From Anaerobacillus arseniciselenatis (GTDB taxonomy: Bacteria; Bacillota; Bacilli; Bacillales; Anaerobacillaceae): a stretch of DNA of 64,000 bases. The DNA lies in assembly GCF_001865995.1 (NCBI RefSeq), contig NZ_MLQQ01000001.1, positions 744,001-808,000 on the forward strand. Reading direction: 5' to 3'. Shown in pieces: positions 27,465-36,171 of this stretch. The translations under genes were made by a program, and so were the position numbers. Within the stretch, counting starts at the first letter, position 1; each line of letters starts with the position of its first letter. The notes beneath the pieces are model-generated. The model had not been told where the DNA came from. It saw only the letters and a program-made list of their open reading frames with translations, and searched no databases.

Positions 27465-27875
27465 TTACATACATTCCTTACAATAACCATATACTTCAAA
27501 TTTATGGCCGACAATTTTAAAATCGTTCGAATCTCCACTTAATTGATCCATCGGACATAAATGAATATGTTTCGTTTTTCCACATGTTAAGCAAATAATA
27601 TGGTGGTGATGTTCATCGGTAGAACAACTAAAACGAAATTTCTTTTCTCCTTCTAACTCCGTCATTTCTAATATACCTAATTCAACGAATGTAGATAAAT
27701 TACGATATATTGTATCAAAGCTCAAGCCCGGATATTCATTTTGCATTGCTTCCAAAACATCTTTGGCAGCAATATATCTTTTTTCTTCAGAAAAGAGCTG
27801 AAGCATCTGTTCACGTTTCCCAGTATGCTTGTACCCTTTTTCTTTAAGTATTAGCAATGCTTTTGTGACATCCAT
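27465..27875 (-). CDS. zur: zinc uptake regulator Zur (Fur family)
   Basis: 136 aa: winged-helix N-terminal domain (GYKHTGKREQMLQLF; SFDTIYRNLSTF is the recognition helix region), then the metal domain with HHHHIICLTCGK and the second pair CKEC at the C-terminus, together the structural zinc site. Zur identity is favoured by synteny with B. subtilis and by the znuBC-like genes that precede it in the same direction (38 bp gap). In the known system Zn-loaded Zur represses zinc uptake. Confidence 0.9.
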   Translation of the reverse strand: MDVTKALLILKEKGYKHTGKREQMLQLFSEEKRYIAAKDVLEAMQNEYPGLSFDTIYRNLSTFVELGILEMTELEGEKKFRFSCSTDEHHHHIICLTCGKTKHIHLCPMDQLSGDSNDFKIVGHKFEVYGYCKECM

Positions 27876-27913
27876 AAAGTAACTCCCCCATGTTTCAAAG
27901 AAAAGTTTACATA

Positions 27914-28747
27914 TTAACTTTTCCTCTTAATTATAATCGTTATAAGTAATATTATAACAGCAGTCATTACAATTGTACCACCAGGAGCTAAATTTAAATG
28001 ATAAGCACTTACTAAGCCCACGATTACAGATATTTGACCAAATAAAATAGCAAACAAAAACATTTGCTTAAACCCTTTAGCGATCCGCATACTAGCGGCA
28101 ACAGGCAATGTCATTAATGAACTTACTAGTAATATCCCTACGATGCGCATTGATGATGCAATCACAAGCGCAACCATAATGATAAAAATGAGGTGTACTA
28201 ACCTTTTATTAATACCTGATACTACGGCTTGCTCTTCATCGAAAGACAAAAAGAAAAGTTCTTTATAAAATATTATTAATAACGAAATAACGACAATCGT
28301 TATGATACCAATTGTCCATAAATCTGAACGTGTAACTGCAATTACACTACCGAATAAATAATTAAATAAATCCGTATTAAATCCATCTGCTAAAGAAATA
28401 AAAACGACCCCTAATCCGATACCACCAGAAAGAATAATTGGTATCGATAATTCTTGATACGTTTTATATACAGTTCTTAATTGTTCAATAAGCAAAGCAC
28501 CTGCTACAGAAAAGGCAATCCCAAGATATAGTGGGTTAAGGGTAGCAAAAAACAAAAAATGTTTACTTAATAAAAGACTAAAAGCGATCCCCGATAACGT
28601 CACATGACTTAACGCGTCCGCAATAAGTGATAAGCGTCTAACAACTAAAAACACACCTAAAATTGGGGCTAGAAAGCCGACCATTATTCCCGAAAAAAAT
28701 GCATTTTGTAAAAACTCATACTGAAGAAAAACAGAAATTATTTCCAT
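27914..28747 (-). CDS. znuB: zinc/manganese ABC transporter permease (ZnuB-like)
   Basis: 277 aa, about eight spans, ABC-3 family: MEIISVFLQYEFLQNAFFSGIM start, then APILGVFLVVRRLSLIADALSHVTLSG with the conserved D-A-x-S-H. The start at 28747 follows AAAGGAG (6 nt) and lies right after the stop of the ATPase gene. Together with the ATPase and zur it forms znuC-znuB-zur. The C-terminus ends in IIIKRKS. No substrate-binding lipoprotein gene is in the operon. Confidence 0.87.
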   Translation of the reverse strand: MEIISVFLQYEFLQNAFFSGIMVGFLAPILGVFLVVRRLSLIADALSHVTLSGIAFSLLLSKHFLFFATLNPLYLGIAFSVAGALLIEQLRTVYKTYQELSIPIILSGGIGLGVVFISLADGFNTDLFNYLFGSVIAVTRSDLWTIGIITIVVISLLIIFYKELFFLSFDEEQAVVSGINKRLVHLIFIIMVALVIASSMRIVGILLVSSLMTLPVAASMRIAKGFKQMFLFAILFGQISVIVGLVSAYHLNLAPGGTIVMTAVIILLITIIIKRKS

Positions 28748-28748
28748 G

Positions 28749-29522
28749 TTATTCTCCTTTCTCTTCATGGTTATGAGAAAGTATATGAACGCCGTGACCA
28801 TGAAAAGCCGAAAGACCGTGGTTTTTTTCAAATTCATTCGTATTTCCATGGAAATGTAGGTGTTTATTTAAACACGCTACAGCATTAACATGATCCGTCA
28901 TGCCACTTACATCATGAGTAACTAGCAGTAAAGTAATACCTGTTTTATTTAATTCGGTTAACATTGAGTAAAAATTACTAACAGATTGAATATCTACACC
29001 AACTGTTGGTTCATCTAAGATCAACAATTGTGGATCACTAACTAAAGCCCTCGCTATAAATACACGTTGTTGCTGTCCACCGGAAAGTTGACCAATATTT
29101 TGCTTTGAATATTCTGTCATTCCAACCATTTCAATTGCTTCTCTCACCTTTTCTTTATGTTTTTTCGTAAGAAAGCGAAAAAGACCGACCTTTCCAAACA
29201 AACCCATTGAAACGACTTCAAATACTGAAGCTGGAAAACCACTGTTAAAACTATTTGCTTTTTGAGAAACAAAGCCAATTTTATCCCAATTTTTAAACTT
29301 ATTTACAGGTTGACCAAATAACTTTACCCCCCCTTGGGCAGGATGAAGCAAACCTAAAATACACTTTATTAACGTTGACTTTCCCGAACCATTAGGACCA
29401 ACTAAACCTAAAAAGGACCCTTCTTTCACTTTTAAATTAATATTTTCTAATACCGCTCGAGTCCCGTATTGAAAAGATAAATTTTCAATATTAATGACAT
29501 AATTTTCTTCTTCATTTCCCAT
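28749..29522 (-). CDS. znuC: zinc ABC transporter ATPase (ZnuC-like) with His-rich tail
   Basis: 257 aa: Walker A GPNGSGKST, Q-loop VSQKAN, signature QLSGGQQQR, Walker B LLILDEP, H-loop VTHD. The C-terminal 30 residues are His-rich (HLHFHG, FHGHGVHILSHNH), a usual mark of zinc systems. The start was set at ATG 29522 (MGNEEENY) with GGGGGAT 8 nt upstream. Its leader, about 200 nt long, contains an AGAAAAGCG-type repeat. Confidence 0.87.
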   Translation of the reverse strand: MGNEEENYVINIENLSFQYGTRAVLENINLKVKEGSFLGLVGPNGSGKSTLIKCILGLLHPAQGGVKLFGQPVNKFKNWDKIGFVSQKANSFNSGFPASVFEVVSMGLFGKVGLFRFLTKKHKEKVREAIEMVGMTEYSKQNIGQLSGGQQQRVFIARALVSDPQLLILDEPTVGVDIQSVSNFYSMLTELNKTGITLLLVTHDVSGMTDHVNAVACLNKHLHFHGNTNEFEKNHGLSAFHGHGVHILSHNHEEKGE

Positions 29523-29550
29523 AATAATGATCCCCCATTGAAAGATACTA

Positions 29551-29692
29551 AGAAAAGCGCAAGGCACCTGCTTATCGGCGAAAACCAGTGGAAGGCCTAC
29601 CCCGCGGCGGTTAGGTTTTAGACCGCAAGGGGAGGACTGAAGTGGTCGAGCCGATGGCGCCTGAAGTTAGACATAAAAAGCGCAAGGCGCCC
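29551..29692. repeat. AGAAAAGCG-type repeat, copy 2, in the znuC leader
   Basis: AGAAAAGCGCAAGGC ... GGAAGGCC ... GGACTGAAGTGGTCGAGCC ... GGCGCCTGAAGTTAGACA, followed by a second AAAAAGCGCAAGGCGCC. Same layout as 50404-50524. It is GC-rich compared with its surroundings and lies between the proposed znuC promoter and the ribosome site, so it would be part of the mRNA leader. Confidence 0.75.
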
Positions 29693-29731
29693 CACCTTAA
29701 TTTTAAGAACGATTCCGATTTGATAATTGGT

Positions 29732-29760
29732 AGTATACACGACTATATTTTTTTTGTAAA
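29732..29760 (-). promoter_or_regulatory. sigma-A promoter of znuC-znuB(-zur)
   Basis: Minus strand TTTACA (29755-29760), 17-nt spacer, TATACT (29732-29737). Just downstream AAATCGGAAT (about 29713-29722) matches one half of the Zur-box consensus, but the other half is poor, so a Zur operator is only a suggestion. Confidence 0.6.
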
Positions 29761-29827
29761 ACAAACTACCATTTTCATTATAGTATGATTAAATAAAAAT
29801 AATCACCTTTAATTATTAGGAGGATGT

Positions 29828-31366
29828 ATGAATAAGAAAAATATTGCGCTAATTGATATAGGTTCAAACTCAATTCGCCTCGTTATCTTTAAAATAGATG
29901 AACGCGGCTATTATAAAGAAATACAAAATTTAAAAGTAGTAGCCAGACTCAGTAGCTATATCGATGAAAATGGTTATTTAACAAACGATGGTATTTCTAA
30001 GCTATTACAATCATTAAAATATTTTCAAGAGGTAACACGTACATATGAAATATCGAAAATAAAATGTGTTGCAACAGCGGCGATTAGGCAAGCTAAAAAC
30101 CAAGATAAAATTTTAAATAAAGTAAATGCAATGACTGACTTCTCTATTCGAATTTTATCAGAATATGAAGAGGCATTTTTCGGCTATTTAGCAGTCACCA
30201 ATTCTACAAACATCAAAAATGGTGTGACGATCGACATCGGTGGCGGGAGTACTGAAGTAACTTTATTTAAAGACAGGAAACTTATTCACTTTCATAGTTT
30301 TCCTTTCGGGGCTATTACATTAAAGCAACGGTTTATTGAAAATGAAATCCCGACACAGGAAGAAAAAGAACGACTAAAAACATTTTTACGAGAACAGTTT
30401 CAATCATTAAACTGGCTTTACAATAGCAATATGCCTCTCATCGGAATTGGTGGAAGTGCGAGAAACCTTTCCTTAGTTCATCAACGTAAATATAATTATC
30501 AACTTCGTGGGCTCCATCAATATGAAATGAGTTTTAAATCAATGAACGGTATAGCTCATGAATTAAAAAACATGTCTTTTAAAGAGCGTCAAATGGTTGA
30601 AGGGCTTTCTAAAGACCGTGCTGATATTATCATTCCTGCAGCAGAAGCGATCTGTACGTTAATGGAAGTTACAAAAGCACCTCAATTTATTATGAGTAAT
30701 AAAGGGTTAAGAGATGGATTGTTTTACGAAGAGCTTTTCCTGCAATTAAATATCGAAAACTTTCCTAGCGTTGTTGAAGAAAGCTTTTATCAATTAAATC
30801 AAGAATACGAAATCAACATTAATCATGTAAAATACTTATCGAATATCGTAAATCAGCTTTACCATGAACTTAAAGATTACTTTTACCTTACGTTAACTGA
30901 AGATGATTTACGTTTACTGTTATTAAGCTGTCGAGTTCTATATATCGGAGAATTTATAAATCATGAAACGAGTAGTGAAAATACTTTTTATCTTTTAACA
31001 AATAAAACGATTGAAGGTTTAACACATCATGAACGATTAAAGATTTCCTTAATTGCTTCGTTTAAATCCAAAAACGTGCTACTTTCTTACATTGAAAATT
31101 TTAAAAATTGGTTTACAGAAGAGGAAGTTATAAAGTTGGAGTTATTAGGTGCAATGCTAAAATTTTCATATGCCCTAAATTTAACGAGACGGGAGCTTAT
31201 TACAAAGGTTAACGTATTCGAATTTGCTCCCAAAGATGAACTTAAGTTGTCTCTCACCTATAATTCTGAGCCATACTTTGAACAAGCCAAAGCTCAAAAA
31301 TATAAAAAGCATCTTGAAAGGGTCTTAAAGAAACGGGTCGACCTCATGTTCCGTGGTCTCCAATAG
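29828..31366 (+). CDS. ppx: exopolyphosphatase (Ppx/GppA family)
   Basis: 512 aa. Hydrolyses terminal phosphate from polyphosphate. ASKHA-fold motifs: LIDIGSNSIRLVIF at the N-terminus, VTIDIGGGSTEVTLF near 135, GIGGSARNL near 205. A helical C-terminal HD-like half extends from about 300, as in the long two-domain enzymes. It precedes ppk by 56 bp on the same strand, so synthesis and breakdown enzymes are likely one operon. Ribosome site AGGAGG. Confidence 0.93.
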   Translation: MNKKNIALIDIGSNSIRLVIFKIDERGYYKEIQNLKVVARLSSYIDENGYLTNDGISKLLQSLKYFQEVTRTYEISKIKCVATAAIRQAKNQDKILNKVNAMTDFSIRILSEYEEAFFGYLAVTNSTNIKNGVTIDIGGGSTEVTLFKDRKLIHFHSFPFGAITLKQRFIENEIPTQEEKERLKTFLREQFQSLNWLYNSNMPLIGIGGSARNLSLVHQRKYNYQLRGLHQYEMSFKSMNGIAHELKNMSFKERQMVEGLSKDRADIIIPAAEAICTLMEVTKAPQFIMSNKGLRDGLFYEELFLQLNIENFPSVVEESFYQLNQEYEININHVKYLSNIVNQLYHELKDYFYLTLTEDDLRLLLLSCRVLYIGEFINHETSSENTFYLLTNKTIEGLTHHERLKISLIASFKSKNVLLSYIENFKNWFTEEEVIKLELLGAMLKFSYALNLTRRELITKVNVFEFAPKDELKLSLTYNSEPYFEQAKAQKYKKHLERVLKKRVDLMFRGLQ

Positions 31367-31422
31367 TTTCATTTTAAGATTGGTTCTTTTTTGCCAGTTT
31401 ATTTTTGGAAAGGTTGATATTT

Positions 31423-33516
31423 ATGAAAAAGCGAAGTAAATCTTTAAACAATTACATCGATATCAATAACCCTAATTTTTACAATAATCGAGAGCTGAGT
31501 TGGCTTAAGTTTAACGAAAGAGTATTAGAAGAAGCCGTTGATGAACGGAATCCATTATTAGAACGCCTTAAATTTGTTGCAATTTTCAGCTCCAATCTCG
31601 ATGAATTTTTTATGGTTAGAGTGGCAGGCTTAAAAGATCAAGTAAAGGCAGGCTTTAACAAACCAGAAAATAAAGCAGGATTAACCCCTAAACAGCAAAT
31701 CGAAAAAATATCAAATCTAACTCATAAAATTGTCGAACGACAAGACAACTTATATACAAAAACACTGCTTCCGAAGCTTTATCATGAAGGCTTTCAATTT
31801 TTATCGATTGAAGAATGTAATAGTGAACAACTTCAATATTTACAGGGACGGTTTGAAACTTATATATTACCCGTGCTGACACCGATGGCGATTGATGCAT
31901 ATCGCCCTTTTCCGATGCTTTTAAATAAAAGCTTGAACTTAGCGGTTTTAGTAAAGCAGCAAGATGATCAAAAAGAAAAGTTAGCGATCGTTCAAGTCCC
32001 TAGTGTTCTAAACCGATTTATTCCCCTTCCATCTGCCAATGGAAAAAGTCAGTTTATCTTGCTCGAAGATGTGATAAGCCATTTTATTTATAAATTGTTT
32101 AGTGGTTTTACCGTATTGAATGTTTCTCCATTTCGAATAACGAGAAATGCTGATTTAACTTTACACGAAGAAGGCGCAAGAGATTTATTAAGGGAAATTG
32201 AAAAAGAATTAAAAAGACGGAAATGGGGTGCTGCGGTTCGTCTTGAAATGCAAGGGAATAAGATGTCAAATAAAGTATTAGCATTTTTATTAGACGTTTT
32301 AGACCTGAAACAGCACGATGTTTACTCATTTAATAGCCCTATCGATTTAACCTTTTTATTTAAGTTTTATTCAACGATCGGAAAAGAACATGATTATTTA
32401 ATGAATGAAACTTTAATACCACAACGTCCTAAAGATTTATCGATTGATGAAAATATTTTTGAAGCAATTTCAAAAAAAGATATTTTTTTACATCACCCAT
32501 ATGAATCTTTTCAACCGATTATCGATCTCATTTCTATTGCGGCAAATGACCCTCATGTTTTAGCCATTAAACAAACATTATATCGGGTTAGTGGCGATTC
32601 ACCGATTATCCATGCATTAGCTCAAGCTGCCGAAAATGGAAAACAAGTCACTGTTCTTGTTGAATTAAAAGCACGTTTTGATGAAGAAAATAATATTCAA
32701 TGGGCCAAAAAATTAGAGAAATCTGGAGTTCATGTAATATATGGAATTACTGGATTAAAAACACATAGCAAAATCACTTTAGTCGTTCGTCACGACAAAG
32801 ACTGTGTTCAACGGTTCGTGCATTTAGGAACTGGAAATTATAACGATTCTACCGCAAAGCTTTATACTGATATGGGGCTTTTAACATGTAATGAAAAGTT
32901 CGGAATCGATGCAACTAATTTCTTCAACTATTTAAGTGGGTTTAGTGACAAACCAAAATGGAACTACTTATCAACAGCGCCATTTGAAATTAGGGACACG
33001 TTCTTACAATTAATCGAAGCTGAAATTGCTTATCATGAACAAACTGGAAACGGAAAAATTATCGCCAAAATGAACTCATTAACTGATAAACCAATAATTA
33101 TAAAGCTATATGAAGCAAGCCAAGCTGGAGTGAAAATTGATTTAATAATTAGAGGGATTTGTTGCTTAAGACCTGGTATTAAAGGGGTAAGCGAAAATAT
33201 CAATGTTCGCAGTATTGTTGACCGCTTTTTAGAACATAGTCGTATCTTTTATTTTCATCACGGTGGAAAAGGTGCCCTTTATTTATCTTCGGCTGACTGG
33301 ATGACCCGTAACATGGAAAAACGAATTGAAATCTTATTTCCTATTGTAGATGAAACTTTAAAAAAGCGTGTAAAACATATTTTAGATATTACGTTGCAAG
33401 ATAATGTAAAAGCACGTGAGCAAGATAAAGAAGGCAATTATAGTTATGTAAAAAAGAAGGAAACAGATCTAGATATCCAAAGTCAATTAGTTTTTTACAA
33501 TATGGCTTCTAAATGA
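31423..33516 (+). CDS. ppk: polyphosphate kinase 1
   Basis: 697 aa. Reversible ATP-driven polymerisation of phosphate. Signatures: NRELSWLKFNERVLEEA (N-terminal domain), the two phospholipase-D-like catalytic parts with THSKITLVVRHD and FVHLGTGNYNDSTAKLYTD, and HSRIFYFHHGG carrying the second conserved His. ATG 31423 is preferred, since the upstream TTG (31405) is inside the GGAAAGG ribosome region. Ends at a bidirectional hairpin before the mntBC-like genes. Confidence 0.95.
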   Translation: MKKRSKSLNNYIDINNPNFYNNRELSWLKFNERVLEEAVDERNPLLERLKFVAIFSSNLDEFFMVRVAGLKDQVKAGFNKPENKAGLTPKQQIEKISNLTHKIVERQDNLYTKTLLPKLYHEGFQFLSIEECNSEQLQYLQGRFETYILPVLTPMAIDAYRPFPMLLNKSLNLAVLVKQQDDQKEKLAIVQVPSVLNRFIPLPSANGKSQFILLEDVISHFIYKLFSGFTVLNVSPFRITRNADLTLHEEGARDLLREIEKELKRRKWGAAVRLEMQGNKMSNKVLAFLLDVLDLKQHDVYSFNSPIDLTFLFKFYSTIGKEHDYLMNETLIPQRPKDLSIDENIFEAISKKDIFLHHPYESFQPIIDLISIAANDPHVLAIKQTLYRVSGDSPIIHALAQAAENGKQVTVLVELKARFDEENNIQWAKKLEKSGVHVIYGITGLKTHSKITLVVRHDKDCVQRFVHLGTGNYNDSTAKLYTDMGLLTCNEKFGIDATNFFNYLSGFSDKPKWNYLSTAPFEIRDTFLQLIEAEIAYHEQTGNGKIIAKMNSLTDKPIIIKLYEASQAGVKIDLIIRGICCLRPGIKGVSENINVRSIVDRFLEHSRIFYFHHGGKGALYLSSADWMTRNMEKRIEILFPIVDETLKKRVKHILDITLQDNVKAREQDKEGNYSYVKKKETDLDIQSQLVFYNMASK

Positions 33517-33538
33517 GCTGAACAAAAAAGCATATAAA

Positions 33539-33604
33539 AAGGTGTCCCTTAACGTCAGCTCACTCAAGAGATAACTGATACATTAATAAGGGACACCACT
33601 TTTA
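33539..33604. terminator. bidirectional terminator, ppk / metal permease
   Basis: Stem GGTGTCCCTTAA (33541-33552) with TTAATAAGGGACACC (33583-33597), T-run after it. Same GTGTCC style as 66-124. Confidence 0.65.
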
Positions 33605-33619
33605 AGACAGTTAATATTT

Positions 33620-34483
33620 TCAACTTGCGGATACTCTCGACCTTAACGCTTTCCAAATAACCCCTTGTTTCGGCGAAAAAAAGAAGGCTAAACCGAATAA
33701 AATCGAAGCAACGAGCACAATAGTTGATCCTGAACTGACATCAAAAAGTACCGAATAGTATAGACCAACCACTCCGGAAATCACACCGAAAATTGCCGCC
33801 AAAACGAGCATAATCGATAAACGATCCGTTAGTAAATACGCTGTTGCCCCCGGTGTAATAAGCATTGCAACGACAAGAATAATTCCAACCGTTTGTAAGG
33901 ATGCTACTGTAACTAACGATAACAATAACATAAGCATATAATGAATAAATTTCACAGGAAGCCCTGTCGCTTTAGCCATGGTTGGATCAAACGTACTTAA
34001 TAATAATGGGCGATAAAATAAAATAATCATCACTATCACAAAAATGCCCATGCCGAACGTAATCCATAAATCGGTTCTTGATACACCGAGTACATTACCG
34101 AATAAAATATTCCATAAATTTACACTCGTTCCTTTTAAAGTTGAATTAAGTACAACCCCTAATGCAAAAGCTGCTGTGAATAATATCCCGATCGCGGAGT
34201 CATCCTTTATCCTACTATTTTGCGATATATAGCCTATTCCTAATGCGGTTAAAACACCAGTGATTACTGCTCCTATAAAAAAGCTCGCACCGATCATATA
34301 AGCGATGACTATACCTGGTAAAACCGCATGGGATATCGCATCCCCCATAAGAGCCATTCCTCTTAAAATGATAAAACAACCGATTACTCCACAAATAATA
34401 CCTACTAAAATAGCTGCAATTAAAGCATTTTGTAAATATTGATACCTTGAAACTTGATCAATAAAAGTCATGATTTGTTGCAT
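33620..34483 (-). CDS. manganese/zinc ABC transporter permease (MntC/D-like)
   Basis: 287 aa, about eight spans, ABC-3 family; IILRGMALMGDAISHAVLPGIVIAY contains the conserved D-A-x-S-H-x-x-L-P-G. Closest in character to the manganese MntABCD permeases. It overlaps the ATPase gene by one base (ATG/stop), so translation is coupled. B. subtilis has two permease genes and a lipoprotein in this operon; here only one permease and the ATPase are found. Confidence 0.85.
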   Translation of the reverse strand: MQQIMTFIDQVSRYQYLQNALIAAILVGIICGVIGCFIILRGMALMGDAISHAVLPGIVIAYMIGASFFIGAVITGVLTALGIGYISQNSRIKDDSAIGILFTAAFALGVVLNSTLKGTSVNLWNILFGNVLGVSRTDLWITFGMGIFVIVMIILFYRPLLLSTFDPTMAKATGLPVKFIHYMLMLLLSLVTVASLQTVGIILVVAMLITPGATAYLLTDRLSIMLVLAAIFGVISGVVGLYYSVLFDVSSGSTIVLVASILFGLAFFFSPKQGVIWKALRSRVSAS

Positions 34484-35244
34484 TAATTGCTCACCACCAT
34501 CATGTTGTCATTACTATCGAATAATGTGATACTTCCTTTATACGCTTTTGAAAGTATTTCTGGCTTATAAACGTCGGCGACTTTTCCTGCACCTACTAAT
34601 TCTTGGTTTAATATTAAGAGATGGTCAAAGTATTTCTCTACCTTACTTAAATCATGGTGAACAACAAAGATCGTTTTTCCTTCACTTTGGAGCTGTCGTA
34701 ACAAGTCAACAATAATATTTTCCGACGTAGCATCAATTCCGACGAAAGGTTCATCTAAGAAAAACACATCTGCTTGTTGAGCTAATGCTCTGGCAATAAA
34801 AACTCTTTGTTGTTGTCCGCCTGACAGTTGACCAATTTGCCTTTTAGCAAACTCTGTCATACCAACTTGTTCAAGAGCGTCTTTTGCAATTTGTTTATCT
34901 TTAAAACTAGCTTTTTTATACCAAGGAATAAATGCATACCTTCCCATTAGCACTACATCTTCTACTATTACAGGGAAGTCAAAGTCAATTGAGCTTCTTT
35001 GTGGTACATAGGATATTTTTTTGCGCATTTGTTTTATTGATTTGCCAAAAATCTCAACTTTGCCAGCAAATTTTTCCAATCCCATAATTGCTTTAATTAA
35101 CGTTGATTTCCCCGCCCCATTAGGACCAATAATTCCTATAAGTTGACCACGCTGAAAGCCGAAGCTTATATTTTTTAATGCATGATGACCACCATAGTTT
35201 ACAGAGAGACGCTCAACACTTATTTCAGGTTGGTTAGCCGTCAT
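34483..35244 (-). CDS. manganese ABC transporter ATPase (MntB-like)
   Basis: 253 aa: Walker A GPNGAGKST, Q-loop VPQRSSIDFDFP (the DWDFP/DFDFP-type stretch typical of MntB), signature QLSGGQQQR, Walker B VFFLDEP, H-loop VVHHD. It lacks the His-rich tail seen in the zinc ATPase at 28749-29522, which supports a different metal, probably Mn. GGAGGAAC lies 4-6 nt before ATG. Operator-like palindromes lie upstream. Confidence 0.87.
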   Translation of the reverse strand: MTANQPEISVERLSVNYGGHHALKNISFGFQRGQLIGIIGPNGAGKSTLIKAIMGLEKFAGKVEIFGKSIKQMRKKISYVPQRSSIDFDFPVIVEDVVLMGRYAFIPWYKKASFKDKQIAKDALEQVGMTEFAKRQIGQLSGGQQQRVFIARALAQQADVFFLDEPFVGIDATSENIIVDLLRQLQSEGKTIFVVHHDLSKVEKYFDHLLILNQELVGAGKVADVYKPEILSKAYKGSITLFDSNDNMMVVSN

Positions 35245-35272
35245 CGATTGTTCCTCCTTTAGAATTTAAAAA

Positions 35273-35305
35273 GTTTGTTTAAGAAACTTCTTTTGCTTAA
35301 TGGCA
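35273..35305. promoter_or_regulatory. two operator-like dyads upstream of the mntBC-like operon
   Basis: GTTTGTTTAAGAAAC (35273-35287) and TTGCTTAATGGCAA (about 35292-35305) are short inverted repeats with the TTTNNNTTAANNNAAA look of MntR/DtxR-type sites. They sit 30-60 bp before the ATPase start. MntR binding is inference; no clear -10/-35 was identified here. Confidence 0.4.
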
Positions 35306-35410
35306 ACTTTTTTCGTAAACATAACTCGTTACTTTTTTTAACTTCACCCATTTTTTTATAATCAAATTCAATATATGATTAATAATATTCATTTGTGCAT
35401 ATCATATTGC

Positions 35411-35454
35411 CTATAAGTTAAAAAGTTTCCTAAAGGAAACTTTTTAACTTATAG
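35411..35454. promoter_or_regulatory. perfect 20-bp-arm palindrome (GTTTCC-TAAA-GGAAAC core)
   Basis: Arms 35411-35430 and 35435-35454 are exactly complementary around a TAAA centre. The core GTTTCC/GGAAAC resembles the known MntR operator half-site AAGGAAAC. A 20-bp perfect arm is much longer than an operator needs, so a terminator or cruciform is possible too. It lies 167 bp before the MntB-like start in a 363-bp gap with no gene; the rest is AT-rich. Confidence 0.55.
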
Positions 35455-35607
35455 TAAATTATATTAGTTACTCTAAACAATTGCAATTATTATTTTTTTA
35501 GAAATAACCCATTAAATTTCAACGATAATTCTTCGGATATTTTCACGTTCCCGTCTAATAAACATAATATAAATTTGACTAATTTATTAGATAGGAGCGG
35601 TACAAAC

Positions 35608-35871
35608 ATGAACCCTTTTATTATACAAATGGTAAACCATAAGCTTAATACAATTAATAAAAATGAATTACTGCAATTAGCTCAACAGCACCAATTTAAC
35701 ATAACCGAAAACCAAGCTAAAAGTATCATTACTATTTTACGTTCTGAAACGATAGATGTAACAAACCAAAAACAACGAGACCGACTATTAGCAAAACTAA
35801 AAAGACAAGTCGACGCAAAAACTGCAAAACAAGTAAACGAAATGCTTAGCCAGTATGATCAATATTTATAA
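35608..35871 (+). CDS. yqfT: DUF2624 protein YqfT
   Basis: 87 aa, helical, soluble: MNPFIIQMVNHKLNTINKNELL start and KLKRQVDAKTAKQVNEMLSQY end, matching the DUF2624 family of Bacillaceae. Function unknown. It lies between the metal genes and nfo as in B. subtilis. The start at ATG 35608 follows AGGAG (11 nt); a TTG at 35575 is upstream without a site. Confidence 0.75.
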   Translation: MNPFIIQMVNHKLNTINKNELLQLAQQHQFNITENQAKSIITILRSETIDVTNQKQRDRLLAKLKRQVDAKTAKQVNEMLSQYDQYL

Positions 35872-36041
35872 TGTGAAATTTACAATTTAGAATTGTGTAG
35901 GTAGTGACTTGGAGTTCGGAGTTTGGAGTTTTGAATTTTGGCTTTTAGTTTTTGTAGGTTATGCTTCGGAGGTTGTTGGCTTTTGACGTTATGTTTATTT
36001 ATAAGCTATGGTACATGCTCGAGCATTTCTTTTACGATAGG

Positions 36042-36170
36042 AAAAAAGAGGCTGGGACAAAACAAAGTGTCAGACACCGCTAGACACCGAATATAGACAT
36101 ATGATAAATCTTTACGTCTATATTTAGTAGGATCCGCGTGGTGTCAGACACTTTTGTCCCAGCCTCTTTG
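36042..36170. repeat. 120-bp nested hairpin repeat, inverted pair copy 1
   Basis: Outer stem GGCTGGGACAAAA / TTTTGTCCCAGCC, second stem AGTGTCAGACACC / GGTGTCAGACACT, third ATATAGAC / GTCTATAT. It is almost identical (about one difference) to the reverse complement of 43620-43747. A T-run at the end makes it a likely terminator between yqfT and nfo. The preceding 35880-36040 is simple sequence (GGAGTTTGGAGTTTTG-like) without a gene. Confidence 0.85.
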
Positions 36171-36171
36171 T

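Noticed and set aside
29702..29727. A full Zur box before znuC
   Set aside because: Only the left half (AAATCGGAAT) matches; it is mentioned with the promoter but not called as a site.
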